This document shows positions 47,811 through 60,640 of a stretch of 64,000 nucleotides of DNA, piece after piece. The DNA is from Cyrtodaria siliqua (taxonomy: Eukaryota; Mollusca; Bivalvia; Adapedonta; Hiatellidae): positions 1 to 64,000 of the forward strand of contig JAWPHD010005113.1 of the NCBI GenBank assembly GCA_037043455.1. The letters run 5' to 3'. Position 1 is the first letter of the stretch, and each line of letters opens with the position of its first letter. The notes beneath the pieces are model-generated. The model did no database searches and had not been told where the DNA came from. It saw only the letters and a list, made by a program, of their open reading frames with translations. The position numbers and the translations under genes are program-made.

Positions 47811-49330
47811 AGGCCTTACTCTTGTGTGCGTCGAATATCTTGGGAATTTCCGTCAAACTATAAAAACCATAGCGTATATTGATACGATAGAGAATTCGCA
47901 TTCCATTGAATGGAGACCTTCAACAAATTGAATTTCATTGTGTCTAATCATTTTGGTAAATATTTAAAAACAATCCATGTTGCCGTCTTAAGGGATAAGC
48001 CAATAGTGTCTATTTAGGTGTTTTTGTTGTTTGTAAAACGTGTCGGTCAACTTTGGTTTCGTTTTTTGACCGACTTCACGCCAGCTGATATGTTCTTCTG
48101 AGGTTTCAGTGTGCTCCCATAATACGTTTAAGAGAAGTATCGATCACGTGTTTTTGCGATGTAGGTCTATTTAAAACAAAGATGGCCGCTGGCTGGCGGT
48201 TATTAATGAAGTGTTATCAAAACGCCTTCATGTCGAACCAAGTCTAGATAATTATATTAATAGAAATATGTTAGGAATATTAACATTCTGATTTACATAA
48301 ACCTATGTATGCCTACATGTAATGCATATATTCAATCGCTTAATATTCCTTTATTATAAACATTATCTGACACTATAGCCTTGTATTTATCGCCTATTTA
48401 CTGTATCTTCTAATTATCACATAACATGGCTTCTTAGAGGTTAATTGACAACATTCAAGCAAAACTATCATTTCGTAGGTGTGTTATGTGGTACATATTA
48501 TTGGATAGAAATATATCATTTTATCCTACTCGATAATTAAAATCAATTATTCACAGTCACTCATGTAAGATCCTCTATATAAACCAGCTTTACAGTTGAC
48601 AAATAGTAGTAAATAACCTTCAAACCCAACTTACCTCGATTGTATTCCCTTTACGCCTTAAAAAAACATCGATATATATATATATATTGAGTAGTTTACC
48701 AACAAGTTAACATATACATGTTTAGATAACAAAACAATGCACTGTTGCTTTCTTTATTGGAATTTCATCTCACGGAACTACAAACAGATATATATTATTG
48801 ACAACAGCAAATAAAGCGGCAATACATAGATTTAAATTTAAACATATGTTATTGCCAATATTTTACAGACTCTATATATTTATATCCACATATATATACA
48901 ATAGAAATATTATAATGACAATTGGGTCGGGTAACAAGTTCGACCAACATTAGTTTAAACACTTCCCAGAGTTGTGACACTTTCACCAATAAACGCGACA
49001 CACAAAATGTAACTTTAAGAAGCAATACAACCCTTCATTTGATATTACATAAATTATATTCAAATTACACCTACATCAACAGTGTAAAGTGTAAGATAAA
49101 TTAATCAAGTATTACTAATTAGATGGTATACCCTTTTACAAATAACACAAATGTACGTGAACCAAAATATGTTATCATTATAATAATGTATAATACATTA
49201 TTTAGTCCTTTGATCAGAATGTAATGGCAACGTCTAGATGATAACCGAATAATGAGTTCATTATTACAGCTTAAAGTCATACTGTATTTATTCTCAGTCT
49301 TAATGGAGTTGTACAGACTTAGTGTCTGAT
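47811..49330. repeat. Module P/Q copy plus part of the duplicated leader
   Basis: 47811-48640 matches 62820-63690 in direct orientation (AACCATAGCGTATATTGATA, AACGCCTTCATGTCGAACCA, TATTATAAACATTATCTGAC). 48750-49165 carries leader blocks (TTATTGCCAATATTTTACA, AAAATGTAACTTTAAGAAG, GATATTACAT) also found in both duplication copies, but in a different order. 49190-49330 matches 55180-55320. Confidence 0.7.
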
Positions 49331-49689
49331 ATATTAGTGTATAATGTTACCGTCAGCTTTGCATTAAATCGCCCGATGCAATCAGGCGTTCCTTAAGATA
49401 AATTATTTGATCCAGCGGTACACAGTTATGTGACGTTTTTAAAGTCGCCATAAACAGGCACATATTATAACAGATCTACACTGATTCGAAATATACAGAC
49501 AACTTGGTATATATATAGCTTATATAGTTTGAGTATCCAACCTCTAAAGAAACAATATAAACAGCTTTAACCAAGTTAACCAGCCAGACCAAATCCCAAA
49601 ATTGGAGCGTCAAATAAAAGGTTATCAACTCATTTAACGCGTATTCAATCATGGGTATTTTAAGAACATGCGAATAAAACTATACTTTA

Positions 49690-49925
49690 TATCGGTATGA
49701 CAGTAGGGTAAGTGTGAGGTTGGTGCACCCTAGAACCGGTTTAAACCCCCGGTGACCTACTTTGCCACTGACCGTTCCAAGGCGGTAGCCCTATTTTCAA
49801 CCCTTTTGTGTTTGTGATGTCGTTTGCATTTATTATTGCTTGTTCCTTCTTGTTTGTCTGGTTGACTGTCCACCTTGAATGCTACTTTCTCTGTCCGATC
49901 GCTTTATATTTCTTTATATCAGTAA
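49690..49925 (-). repeat. Repeat family A, minus copy
   Basis: GACAGTAGGGTAAGTGTGAG to CTGTCCGATCGCTTTATATT, reverse landmarks with small deletions. Confidence 0.75.
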
Positions 49926-50282
49926 CTATACATTATTATATAACCTGAACACCTGGATAGATATGATAAACGGTTTGGATTGTAATTTTGCCGTTATTTG
50001 GCGAGTTAGTTATTTTACATTAACTCTGCAGTTTTGAAGGTGAAAATATTCTAGCCCAATTATGCAAATCTGTATCGAGATATAAATGGAGAGTGAGCCA
50101 GAAATGTTCATTCTTGTAGGCGGCATATAACCATCCTGTGTTGGTGCGCCGTAAAAACCCAATGCAACTTATTATTTTTGTGAAACCTTATGACACGGTG
50201 ATATACATATATAATGCGTATACATTCATCTGTATTAATGCGTTTATATCTCTCCAATTCACAAGTGTTGTGTCATATACAA

Positions 50283-50480
50283 TCACACTTGCAGTGATTG
50301 CACACTATTGCTGATGCTGTACACTGTCACGCCTCTCACCACTGCGGGTTCGAATCCTACTGGGAGCTCGACTTGCCAATTGAGAAAGTGCCCAATCTTA
50401 CGGATGGCGAGAGGACTACAGTACTGGTTCTACCCAGGACAAATAGGACCGTCATATATGGCTTAACATGTGCTAAAATG
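50283..50480 (+). repeat. SINE-like fragment with a B box
   Basis: CTGCGGGTTCGAATCCTACT contains a perfect tRNA B box. It is followed by ACTTGCCAATTGAGAAAGTG and TGGTTCTACCCAGGACAAAT. No A box is recognisable, so the head is degenerate. An 81-codon frame covers it but is not considered coding. A family A scrap (GGAACGGTCAGTAGGCAATA) lies further on at 50700-50760. Confidence 0.45.
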
Positions 50481-51045
50481 ACGTACAACACATCAAAAAT
50501 GATGCGGTACCACTTTTCCGGTCAATTTGAATACAGTGTATAATATTCCAATTTAGACATGTTAACATAAAACTGAAAGAATGAGACAAACGGTCCTATA
50601 GAAATCCCAGCAATCAAACACAACGGCATCGTAGGACCGCACTACACCATACACCGAAACATGGGCATATTTATAATAACAATACAAATACGTAACATAA
50701 AGAGTGGTGTAGACAGGGTTACCGACATGGAACGGTCAGTAGGCAATAAGGCCCACAGGTGAGAAGCACCGTTCATAAAGTAGTGACTCGTGGTCTAATA
50801 TGTCTACTTCCCATATAAAATGCACTTTTTTTCACGTCATCTTGTATTTTCATTCCTTTCCGCATTCTAGTTAGATTTTGTTTTTATCTCGATGCCTGAT
50901 TTTCGCATTTTAACCAGGAATGGTACTGTTTATGCGATTTAACGTATTGTTTTATGTACTGTGTCATCACACCATGACTTAATGTTTCTGAGACTTACAC
51001 AGTATGAACATTTTGAACATTTCCAGTGGAGAATATGTACATGTA

Positions 51046-52018
51046 CTACAGCACGCAACACGCAGAGAATGCAGTAGACAAACATGCATATGTTATACCG
51101 CCAGCAGAGAATGCAGCAGACAAACGTACATGTTATACCGCCAGCAGAGAATGCAGTAAACATACGGACATGTTATACCGCCAGCAGAGAATGCAGTATA
51201 CAAACGTACATGTTATACCACCAGCAGAAAATGCAGTAGACAAACTTGCAAATGTTATACCGCCCGCAGAGAATGCAGTAGAGAAACGTACATGTTTTAC
51301 CGCCAGCAGAGAATGCAGTAGACAAACGCACATGTTATATCGCCAACAGAGAAAGCAGTAGACAAACGTACATGTTATACCGCCAGCAGAGAATGCAGTA
51401 GACAAACGTACATGTTATACCGCCAGCAGAGAATGCAGTAGACAAACGTACATGTTATATCGCCAGCAGAGAATTAGGCAGACAAACGTACATGTTATAT
51501 CGCCAGCAGAGAATGCAGTAGACAAACTTGCACATGTTATACCGCCAGTAGATAATGCAGTATACAAACATACACATGTTATACCGCCAGCAGAGAATGC
51601 AGTAGACAAACTTACACATGTTATACCGCCAGCAGAAAATGCAGTAGACAAATTTACACATGTTATACCGCCAGCAGAGAATGCAGTAGACAAACTTACA
51701 CATGTTATACCGCCAGCAGAAAATGCAGTAGACAAACTTGCACATGTTATACCGCCAGTAGATAATGCAGTAGACAAACTTACACACGTTATACCGCCAG
51801 CAGAGAATGCAGCAGACAAACTTAAACGCGTTATACCACCAACAGGGAATGCAGTAGATAAACGTACACATGATATACCGCCAGCAGAGAATTCAGTAGA
51901 CAAACTTACACACGTTATACTGCCAGCAGAGAATTCAGTAGACAAACGTACACACGTTATACCACCAGCTGAGAATGCAGTAGACAGACTTGCACACGGT
52001 ATACCGCCAGCAGAGAAT
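51046..52018. repeat. 40/42-bp minisatellite, about 24 units
   Basis: The unit GTTATACCGCCAGCAGAGAA then TGCAGTAGACAAACGTACAT repeats. The left half (to about 51500) has mostly 40-bp units. The right half has 42-bp units carrying two extra bases (AAACTTACACAT). In the 42-bp part both strands stay open for 176-203 codons with a 14-residue period. These ORFs follow from the length and base content of the unit. Confidence 0.92.
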
Positions 52019-52324
52019 GTTTATAATACAAGGGCCAATTTACATCGGTCTTATATTTATTAATTGTATCAGTGTCTCGCATAAGTATTAAATAGCCGTC
52101 AAACCGAGTTTAACTCGCTTGTATTCCTTTTACGCCTTAATATATATATATTTTAGTAGTTTACCAACAAATTAACATATACATGTACCGATAACAAAAC
52201 AATGCACTACTGCTTTTTTGGAAGTTTCATCTCACAGAACTGCAAATATATATATATTCTTGATAACAGCGACTAAAGTGGCAATACATAGAGTATGATA
52301 CTTTCAACAATATACAACGTAGAA

Positions 52325-52585
52325 ATAAAAATCAAACTGGAAAAGTAGCAATCAAGGACGACAGTCAACCACAAACACACACAGAAACAAAGAACAACTT
52401 TAAAGATGAATAGAAGGCCAAATAAGACAACACAAAACACAAAAAGGTTGAAAATAGGGCTGCCGCTTTAGAACGGTCAGTGGCAAAAAAGGCGGCTGGG
52501 GGGTTTAAAACAGGTTCTAGGGTCCACCAAACCTCACACTTACCCTATTGTCATCCCAATAAAACGGGACAGTGTAAATAAATAA
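52325..52585 (+). repeat. Repeat family A in duplication copy 2
   Basis: ATCAAACTGGAAAAGTAGCA to AAATACCCGCCATGAAATG, partner of 39655-39900. Confidence 0.75.
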
Positions 52586-52884
52586 ATACCCGCCATGAAA
52601 TGAGACACACAAAATGTAACTTTAAGAAGAAATACATCCCTTCTGATTTAAACATATGTTATTGCCAATAGTTTACATACAGAGCAAATATAAACATACA
52701 TCCCATAGAAATATTATAATGACAAATGGGATGGGTATGTAAATATGGAATGTATATGCTGAGACTAATAAACTACAATGACGAATACACTGAGATAGAA
52801 AAAAGCTGAATAAGAAAATAAAATATAAAGAGAAAACATAATAGTGAAAGACAGCGAGAAAGAAAAGTGAGAATAGTGAAAAAG

Positions 52885-54166
52885 ACTAGTTTACCCCCAA
52901 TTTAAATTCCAGTCAGTTTAATAACGCCTGAACGCTATCTAAAAAACATGTTCAAAATATAGTATACGCGCATAGTACGTGTAGATTGTTGAACAACATC
53001 AGAGACAGACTATGTAAACCTGTGTTTCTCGTATATATGTTTGAACTGCTTCGAAGAGAGATTCATTTTCTAAGTCAGTTAATTGTTCGCGACCATAAGG
53101 AAGTGTTACACCGGAAGAAATAATGTTCAGCATCTTCTACTTTAAAATCGCTCTCGCAAACAGGTGAATCGCGTAAATGATTAAGGTATAAATCGCTATT
53201 AATATTACCACACAAATTCCTCATTCTGGCATGAAAAACAGAAAATAATCGCTTACCACTTAAGTAGAATATGTGGCTTTGTACTAGGAAATACAGATGT
53301 TAATAGTCTTCTCTTGAACATTTATATAGTTTCCGAGTTTCGTATTTCTGCTGACAGATTATTCCATAGGTTAGGAGAAGATTTATTGTATATTTCAGTT
53401 CTCCCAGCAATAGTGGCATAGTTGTCGTTATTTCTGAGAGAGTATTCACTGACATCTCCTACTAACATTATAGACTGAAATAAGTTTTTGCATTTTCCTT
53501 CTATCGGAAAGTTATACCCATCCTATTTCGGATATTAAACCATGTATGGAAACTGAACGAGTCAGTGCCGTCACAATACGAACTGCTTCATATCGTAACT
53601 TTTCCAAAGTAACTTTTTCGAAAGCAGTACACCCATCTCTTATAATGGAAGCATATTCCAAAATCGGACGCATATAAGACAAGTATATCTGATTAAGTGT
53701 TTTACGAGCTACTTTATATTTAAGTATTCGCATTGAACCAAGAACCTTTGAAGCAGAAGCAATAATATTGCTAATGTGTTCGTGCTATTTTCCGTTATTA
53801 TTTATTGTTACTCCTAGATGTTTGTGGTTGTCAACAAAAGGCAACGGGACGTGGTCTAGATATAAAATTGGACGACGATCATTATTAATTAAAGAAAAGA
53901 ACATTACTTCTGTTTTTGGCAGGATTAAATTGTACAAGCCATTGCGTAATCATTACTGATTAAGGATTCCTTCCAAGTCGTTTATAAATACTAGATGCTG
54001 AGAATGATAGCGAACTGTCGTCAGCTAATGAACGAGTTATATTCAGCATATTTTCGGCAATATCACTTACATATAATACAAATAAAGGAGAGCCTAATAC
54101 AAGCCTTGAGGAACTCCGGCAGTTACAGTTTTTGACTCGGAGGTTGCAGATCCGACATGGCCTCTT
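52885..54166 (-). pseudogene. LINE remnant (RT, 5'-truncated), duplication copy 2
   Basis: The minus strand reads AGVPQG, LVLGSPLFVLYVSDI, LADDSSLSFS (motif C kept), QWLVQFNP, then MRILKYKVARKTLNQIYLSY and ILEYASII...EKLRYEAVRI. Several frameshifts and deletions occur. It has the same truncated 5' junction (CTTCAGTTGATATTACATTC) and the same 3' end (ACTAGTTTACCCCCAATTTA) as the copy at 41345-44163. The two therefore descend from one insertion that was duplicated with its flanks. It shows empty sites for both transposons in copy 1. Confidence 0.88.
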
Positions 54167-57109
54167 CAGTTGATATTACATTCATACACCTACATGAACT
54201 GTAAAGTGTTATTACTAATCAGCTTGTATATCCTATTACAAATAATAGAAATATATATGTACCAAAATAAATATCCATTACGTGGTCCGAGTATTAACTT
54301 TCATACCCCATCTAACCCCTTCTCCAAGAAGCTAAAACGGGGTTGGCTGGGGTATGAAATATAACCTTAATTTCGGCGTAAAAAGTTTGCATATTGTAAA
54401 ATTAAAGCATTTGATAGGTAATTTTAAACAGGTTACCGCATTTTTTTCAGTAAAAAATATCTTTAAACGTGTTTTATTGTCGAAATATCCGTTTTTATAA
54501 AATACTGCTAATATACGCTTTCCCACCGCTTAACGGAATTAAGGCGGGCCCAAGTAATGCATTATAGTAATTTATTACATGTCTACCTAAATATAATAAC
54601 ACATTTGCTATTAAACATTTGTATTATGAAGTCTCTCGTATCATTATTGCATTTCGGCTCTCGTACAGCAAGGCCAAAAAGCGATAATGATAATGGCCCT
54701 GTCGTTTGAAATTGATTTCGTCATCAACGTTAATATCGACTACATCATAGACTCGACATGGTAAAATTACATATAAATTTTAACTGTCCATGACTTTTAG
54801 AATATGTGGCCGATTTTAATAAATCGTATTTATGTTATTTTAAATCCAACGGTACAACTATCACAAACATTTTCTAATTTTTTTTTATATTTTTGGTATT
54901 GTTCATTGTGCAACAAACTTTCATCTATTGATTTTACTCGCCGTAGATCTAGGCTACTCGACAGGACTTTGTCAATATGAACATTCTTAAGATCTCTTTA
55001 GATTTTATCACATCAGTCCTGTTAAACACCCCATTTAATTTAGCTTATATTTAGGTAGACATGTAATAAAACGGTCAATCTATGGCTGTGCAGTGACTTT
55101 AAGTGATAATTTATCATTCTCCTGGGGCTATTACCACTGAAAGCCACAGCTCCGCCATGTATTAACCTGTAGTTAGAATAGATTATTTAGTCGTTTGATC
55201 ATAATCAAATGGCAACGCCCGGCTAATATGCGGATACTGTGTTCATTATTACAGCTTAAACCATAATATGTTTATTTTCATCTTAAAGGAGTTGTACAGA
55301 CTTCGTATATTTACAGCTGTTCTATGAACATATGTATACTTAGGGGTAATAATGCATTATAAGACCATTTAAAGAGTTTGAATTTATTTGCAGTGATTTT
55401 ATTTGCTATAAATAATTTTTATCAAAATACCATACATATGCCATAGATGGTAATTTAGAACAATGACGTCATTGTTCTCAAAATGGCGGATCCCATATCT
55501 GTTTATAAGCAACCTTCAAATGGTCATATTTTCTTTGTTTATCATCCGACTTTGATAATTATTTCAACAATTATTATCCACGTTTTTCTAGATCTCTAAA
55601 TAATAAAGAATATTTGACTGTTTGGCAGTATTCCCTTTAATCTTTGTTTACATACACAAAAAGTAAATGTATTGTTCATAAAACATTTGGACCTTGGCAC
55701 TACCTTTTTATGCTAAGCGCAGCGTTCGTGTGATACAACGTACCAGTATATCAGTTACCACATGAGGAATTAACAGAAGGATTTTATTTGACATAGTTGT
55801 ATTACATATGTTTTCCTCAAAAAATAGTATATTCAAATCAACAAATCGCTGATATGCATACAATACGTGTAATGGAGAGCCTTAAATTGTGCTAGGCATA
55901 GTCAAATGGCTCATAACTGGCATACATACAACACATATAACTTAAACCATACAGTAGTAAATGTAAAACATACGTGGTGGCAAATAGATAGTGTAATTAT
56001 CATAATTAGATTTGTCCCTTGCCGAAACAAAATGCAAGATGACTAATAAAACTGGAGAAAAGTGTGCTTTGTTATGAAATGGTAATGTTGTTATATACTT
56101 CTCAAAACAATTTAAGGGCCACAAAATGGAACAGTAATAATTACTCAATCTTAAATAGTATGGATTTCATACTCATATAAAACGTTAATACATGTGTGTA
56201 ATGTAACAATTTAAAAAAAAAGTAACTCATTTAATTACGTCAATACATGTGTGTAATGTAACAATTGTAAAAGACAAAGAAAATAAATCATTCAATTACA
56301 GCACTTTAAAAAATGACCCAAATCTAAGCTTGGTCCTTAAATTATTCTGAGGAATATATTATATTTCAAAGTATTCGATATCATTAAATAGATAGTTTGT
56401 AAAATACACTAAAATGTATTTTAAAGAAAGCAAATGTTGGTAAATATCTTAATGTGTACATAAATGTCTCTAATGTGTGCATGACGTGTTAAGTCAATAG
56501 TTTGCGTTTTATTATTTTATTACCCCGTGTGGTTACCGGGAAAGAATATGATCACTGATTATTCAGGCAGAGGCGTAGTATCCCACGAAAGTGTGTTCGT
56601 TTCGTCATGTTCATTAAAAGTCCTCATCGTGATCCCTGTATTGTTTCAGGTGTCACTTGAGTCGGGTAACAGAAAACAATGATCCCGGCTCCAGCGATAA
56701 ATGGGGTTTTAGAAGAGAATTTGCATTAAATCAACAGTTGAGAATATTATAGACCAATTATGCAAATATGTATTGAGATGTAAATGGAGTGTGAGCTAGC
56801 AATGTTCATTCCTGTAGGCGGCATATAACACTCCTGTGTTGGTGCGCCGTAAAACCCCAATGCAATTTATTTTTTTAGTGAAACTTTACGACACTTTGTT
56901 ATACTTATATAATGCTTATACATTCACCTTCATTCATTTATGGGTTTATATATTGTGTAATATTGATAATTTCGACATGTAAGTGATCGCATATATACCC
57001 TAGACACCAACCTCGACACACTCGCCTAATAGCAGACACCTTTGTCCACTCGGCCACCAAGCCAACCTTAAAAGATTGATTTCGGCAACCGGGTGACACT
57101 TAAAGCTAC

Positions 57110-58030
57110 ACAATCCCGATAAAATAATACAATTTCAATTTTTTTTTAAACATAAGAACGCCTATAGATGAAGTTCTTTGCTGGTTGTGTTGTCTACATT
57201 TTTTAGGCTGGTATATTATCATAGCGTATATCGAGGCATTTGCATAATAGGCGTGATAAACGCTTCGGTAACTTTGAAATTCTAAACGTTGATATAGCAA
57301 TTTGCTCAGATATCCGATTACTACAGACTATTCAACTCGATGAGGATATTTAATGGCGTGCAATGTAACTATATACATGTTTGTATTGTTGAACGAAAGG
57401 GAACAAGTAAAATGCGTAAGGCATAACGTAAATATATTATAAACACTTACCCGCGTATTCCATATATGTTCCATATATTGTATATACTTATTTCCTAAAA
57501 TATCCTTGAAATAATCCAAAATCACACACGTATTATACATGTATACATATACAGAGACCGTGTATTGGTAGTCAATAGTATGTAACGTGAAATACATGCT
57601 CAAGTGTAGACTCGGGACAGGGAGAAATTATTATTTACAATGAGACACTTGAAGGATATTGTTCAAATTAAGTTATTTATATGGAATTTTCTTTTGTTGG
57701 AAAAAGACCATCAATATTATTTCTCGCAAATCGTAGTTTTCAGGATGTGAGGAAGGGGTATACACATGAAGGTCGCCCATCCGTCTATCCTTCAGTTACA
57801 CTTTCAATTCCGGAGATTCTTGGGAAAATAATAAGAGTCACAATTCTTAAAAAGAAAATATCGTTCTTGCGTGCGAGCTTTTGTGGGTGAGTGCGTAAAC
57901 CGTGCTTGTGTGCTTGCTATTATGCATATGTTTGTTAATATTTAAATCTGACAAATTTGAAAGGCATTTGAATACTACTTTTTCATAAGAAAGAAAATTC
58001 ATAAAAAAAATGTTTTAAAAAGTGCTAAGG
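57110..58030. other. Intergenic DNA
   Basis: Short ORFs on both strands without domains. No repeat shared with the rest of the window was noticed. Confidence 0.4.
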
Positions 58031-58035
58031 CCTAG

Positions 58036-58108
58036 GCTAGAACCCCGTCCGCAACGACGAAAGCATACTAAGAGAGCGCGTTAACCTACTGCGCTACGGA
58101 GGCCGATT
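58036..58108 (-). repeat. tRNA-like sequence
   Basis: On the minus strand TAGCGCAGTAGGTTAACGCG has the form of an A box region with D arm and GGGGTTCTAGCC is a B box. Five of seven acceptor pairs (GGCCT with AGGCC) form. The middle is too irregular for a normal anticodon arm. Probably a SINE head or tRNA pseudogene. Confidence 0.55.
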
Positions 58109-58184
58109 AACAATCTTGTATTAATTAAGTTACTTTACATAAATATGCTCAATCGCGAAGACTCTCTATATCACGGTGGATATA

Positions 58185-58280
58185 CGTAACGGACCCTGGT
58201 TGCTCAAAACTGCATTACCTTGATTCTGGTTGCACTTGTAACGGACTCTGGTTGGTAAAAAACAGAGGGAAAATGGACAC
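58185..58280 (+). repeat. GTAACGGACCCTGG repeat, arm 1
   Basis: GTAACGGACCCTGGTTGCTC then TACCTTGATTCTGGTTGCAC and GTAACGGACTCTGGTTGG. The reverse complement of this block is at 61290-61375. Single copies of the core motif are at about 58580, 58650 and 60935. Confidence 0.7.
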
Positions 58281-58876
58281 TGGTGTCAAAAATTTCGAAT
58301 ATAAAGATACAGTATCGTGTGTATAAGAAAAAAAATGTATGCGACGGACTTTTGAATACCATATCCTTCGAAATGCATTTTCTTTATGTACAATAAATGC
58401 AGAATAATACCTAACAGGCTTACTCTTAACCGGTGGATGCAAAGTTGATGACGTTAAAAAGCCAAACTTCCATATGTTCTCTCTGACTGATTTAGTGTGA
58501 TCCCAAACTGGTTTGCAACTGCTGTTGTTCAATAAATATAACTGTCTGCACATATTTACATCATGTCTAAATTTCAGAGCACCGGACCCTGGTTGCTTTG
58601 TAAATAATGCTTGAGATTCTGGCAACTGACACAATCTGTATCTTTGGCACCGGATCCTGGTTGATAGATAGTTTTCTATATACCTTCAGATTTTTGAGAA
58701 AACGACTATCGGGACTTTGGCTCCACCAAAACAAACAATAAATAAAAGCAACATCTGTTGGTTTCATGGTGTTTTAAGTCATCTTCAGCATATTTTAGGT
58801 TATATATGATGGTCGATTTCTTCGTGGGGAAGGCAGACCATCCACATGTTCATAAGTAGGACAAGTACTGCATGCC

Positions 58877-58975
58877 TCATGAAATCTGGGAACGAGCTGG
58901 ATTCGTACCCACGACCGTAGCGGTGAACTTGAAACAGTGCCTCACCACTCTAGACCACCGGTACTAAAATCATTC
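58877..58975 (-). repeat. tRNA-like sequence
   Basis: On the minus strand TGGTCTAGAGTGGTGAGGC (A box region) and GGGTACGAATCCAGC (B box). The spacing is longer than in a tRNA. Confidence 0.5.
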
Positions 58976-59239
58976 ATGCGACAGCATGATGGAAAATAAA
59001 AAAAGAACAGCCCAGTATTGATGTAGAGGGTGTAATCTTGTTAAAGTGATATAATCTGGTGTTGAGCTTGGCTAAATGCGTCTATGTCGTACAAGGTACA
59101 ATACTAAACAAATGTACTCCGGACCTACGTTCGTGTATATACGTTTGCGCCTTGAGATAATGGTCTCTTCACGACCTGTCTTCCGTCGACAGTACCCTAA
59201 AATAAACTATGGGCCCGCTATATACATTAACCAAACTTA

Positions 59240-59600
59240 CTTTCCCCGCAGCGCGCTGCATGACGGTTTTGTCGCCGTTTTACACGACAATGAAATCAAA
59301 CAGTTTTATATTTGTAACAGGAGGCCCCGGGTTCAATCCTCCGTGGTGCCACTGAGTTTCGTCGGTGTGTTCTTGGGCAAGACACTTTCCCTTAGTCTCG
59401 TCCGTCGGATGGGGACGTAGACCGGGCGGTCTTGTGTATCGGTCTATCCTCCGAGCACGTTAAAGAAACATAGGAATCTATTCGATAATAAGAGTAGGGC
59501 ATGTTTCCCGGATTCTTATGTATCCTTCCTCTCTCTCTGGGACGGCTCTAAATAACCTATACTGTGTTGATGAGCCGTTAAACAACATTCAATATTTAAA
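59240..59600 (+). mobile_element. tRNA-derived SINE with conserved central domain
   Basis: CCCGGGTTCAATCCTCCGTG is a B box region; the A box side is diverged. Next come GTGTGTTCTTGGGCAAGACA and CTTTCCCTT, matching from memory the central domain of V-type SINEs. The body has GTCGGATGGGGACGTAGACC, and the tail (CTCTGGGACGGCTCTAAATA) is shared with the copies at 31300 and 60420. A 114-codon ORF running into it from 59076 is incidental. Confidence 0.8.
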
Positions 59601-60419
59601 AAAAAAGGTTTATTCTAAAGGCATTATCTTAGAGCACGCAGCTGTGTACACACTGTCTGCAAAAATCCGAAAATTAAAAAAACAACACAATACATAAAAA
59701 TCGACAAAAACAACAACAAACAAGACAAACAAAAAGTAGGGGTGAGAGGATATAAGGATTCAGACTATTTCATCAACATGTCAAATAAGATATAAAATAG
59801 TGGGAAAAAAACGAACCACAGCGTATCTGGGAATAAAACAAGTTCATGAAGTTTGCCGCGGGACCACACTAGCAACGCCCTAGTTAAGCCCCTAACAGGT
59901 AACAATTGTTTGATCATAAATGATACCTTAAAACAAAATACATCAATGAATAAAAAATCAAATATTACAAATAATACAAATGCAGCAATATGAACAACTA
60001 ATGACGTAGACTATATACATGAGTGTTGGCATAATGTAGGCTGACATGTCGTATAGCGAGGCCACCGCAACAAATAAGAAAACTTTTATTATTTAGATAT
60101 TTTGTTTAAAATAACATTTTAATGTACATTTATTTGCAAATTAATATAATGGTATAAAGTACCTCCTAAAAAAAAGCTTAGCTTTTCGTTTATAATCTCC
60201 GAATACTTACTGAAAATTTCAATTATAAGTTTTAAAGAGGCATTTACCAATGGTAAACTATGAATTCGCAAGTTTTCATTATTTTCATATAATAGAATTC
60301 TAGAGAAAGTTTTATTGAGAATGTTGCCACTTTTGTTTGTTAAAACACTAGCGGATTTCGAGGGGAGCACCTTCATCGGAGTCATCCTATGACTTTAAAA
60401 GGTTATCACATAACATTTA
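59601..60419. other. Intergenic DNA
   Basis: A-rich stretches and an 88-codon minus ORF (60119-60385) without domain features. Nothing recognised. Confidence 0.35.
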
Positions 60420-60640
60420 GCTGAATGTTGTTTAACTGTTTATCAAGACATTATATTGAATATTTATAGCCGGAACCCAAAAGAAAGGAAGGATACATAA
60501 ACATCCGAGAAGCTGTCCTAATCTTACTTACGAATATATGTTCCTCTAATTAGCAAATTGTTCCAAGGATAGACTCCGAAACACAGAACCGGTGTACATA
60601 CCATACCAATCTAACGGACGAGAATAAAGGAACATGTTTT
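60420..60640 (-). mobile_element. SINE fragment (body and tail)
   Basis: The minus strand reads TCTCGTCCGTTAGATTGG, GGAGTCTATCCTTGGAACA and TATGTATCCTTCCTTTC. This corresponds to the second half of the SINE at 59240, including its AAACA end. The tRNA head is missing. Confidence 0.7.

Larger units (their letters stand above)
52210..57090. repeat. Segmental duplication, copy 2
   Basis: Direct partner of 39540-47800; see that entry for shared order. It lacks the two transposons, the family B pair and the long family A copy of copy 1. It has an extra block near 54550-54760 that includes TAATTTATTACATGTCTACC. CRE plus a YY1-like motif (TGACGTCATTGTTCTCAAAA then TGGCGGATCC) is kept in both copies (45413 and 55464). 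Confidence 0.8.

Noticed and set aside
51415..52063. ORFs of 203 (+) and 176 (-) codons
   Set aside because: Overlapping on both strands within a 42-bp minisatellite; expected from unit length.
58215..58634. 139-codon minus-strand ORF
   Set aside because: Covers the GTAACGGACCCTGG repeat; no domain, signal or homologous frame at the inverted arm.
59076..59420. 114-codon plus-strand ORF
   Set aside because: Its second half is SINE sequence.
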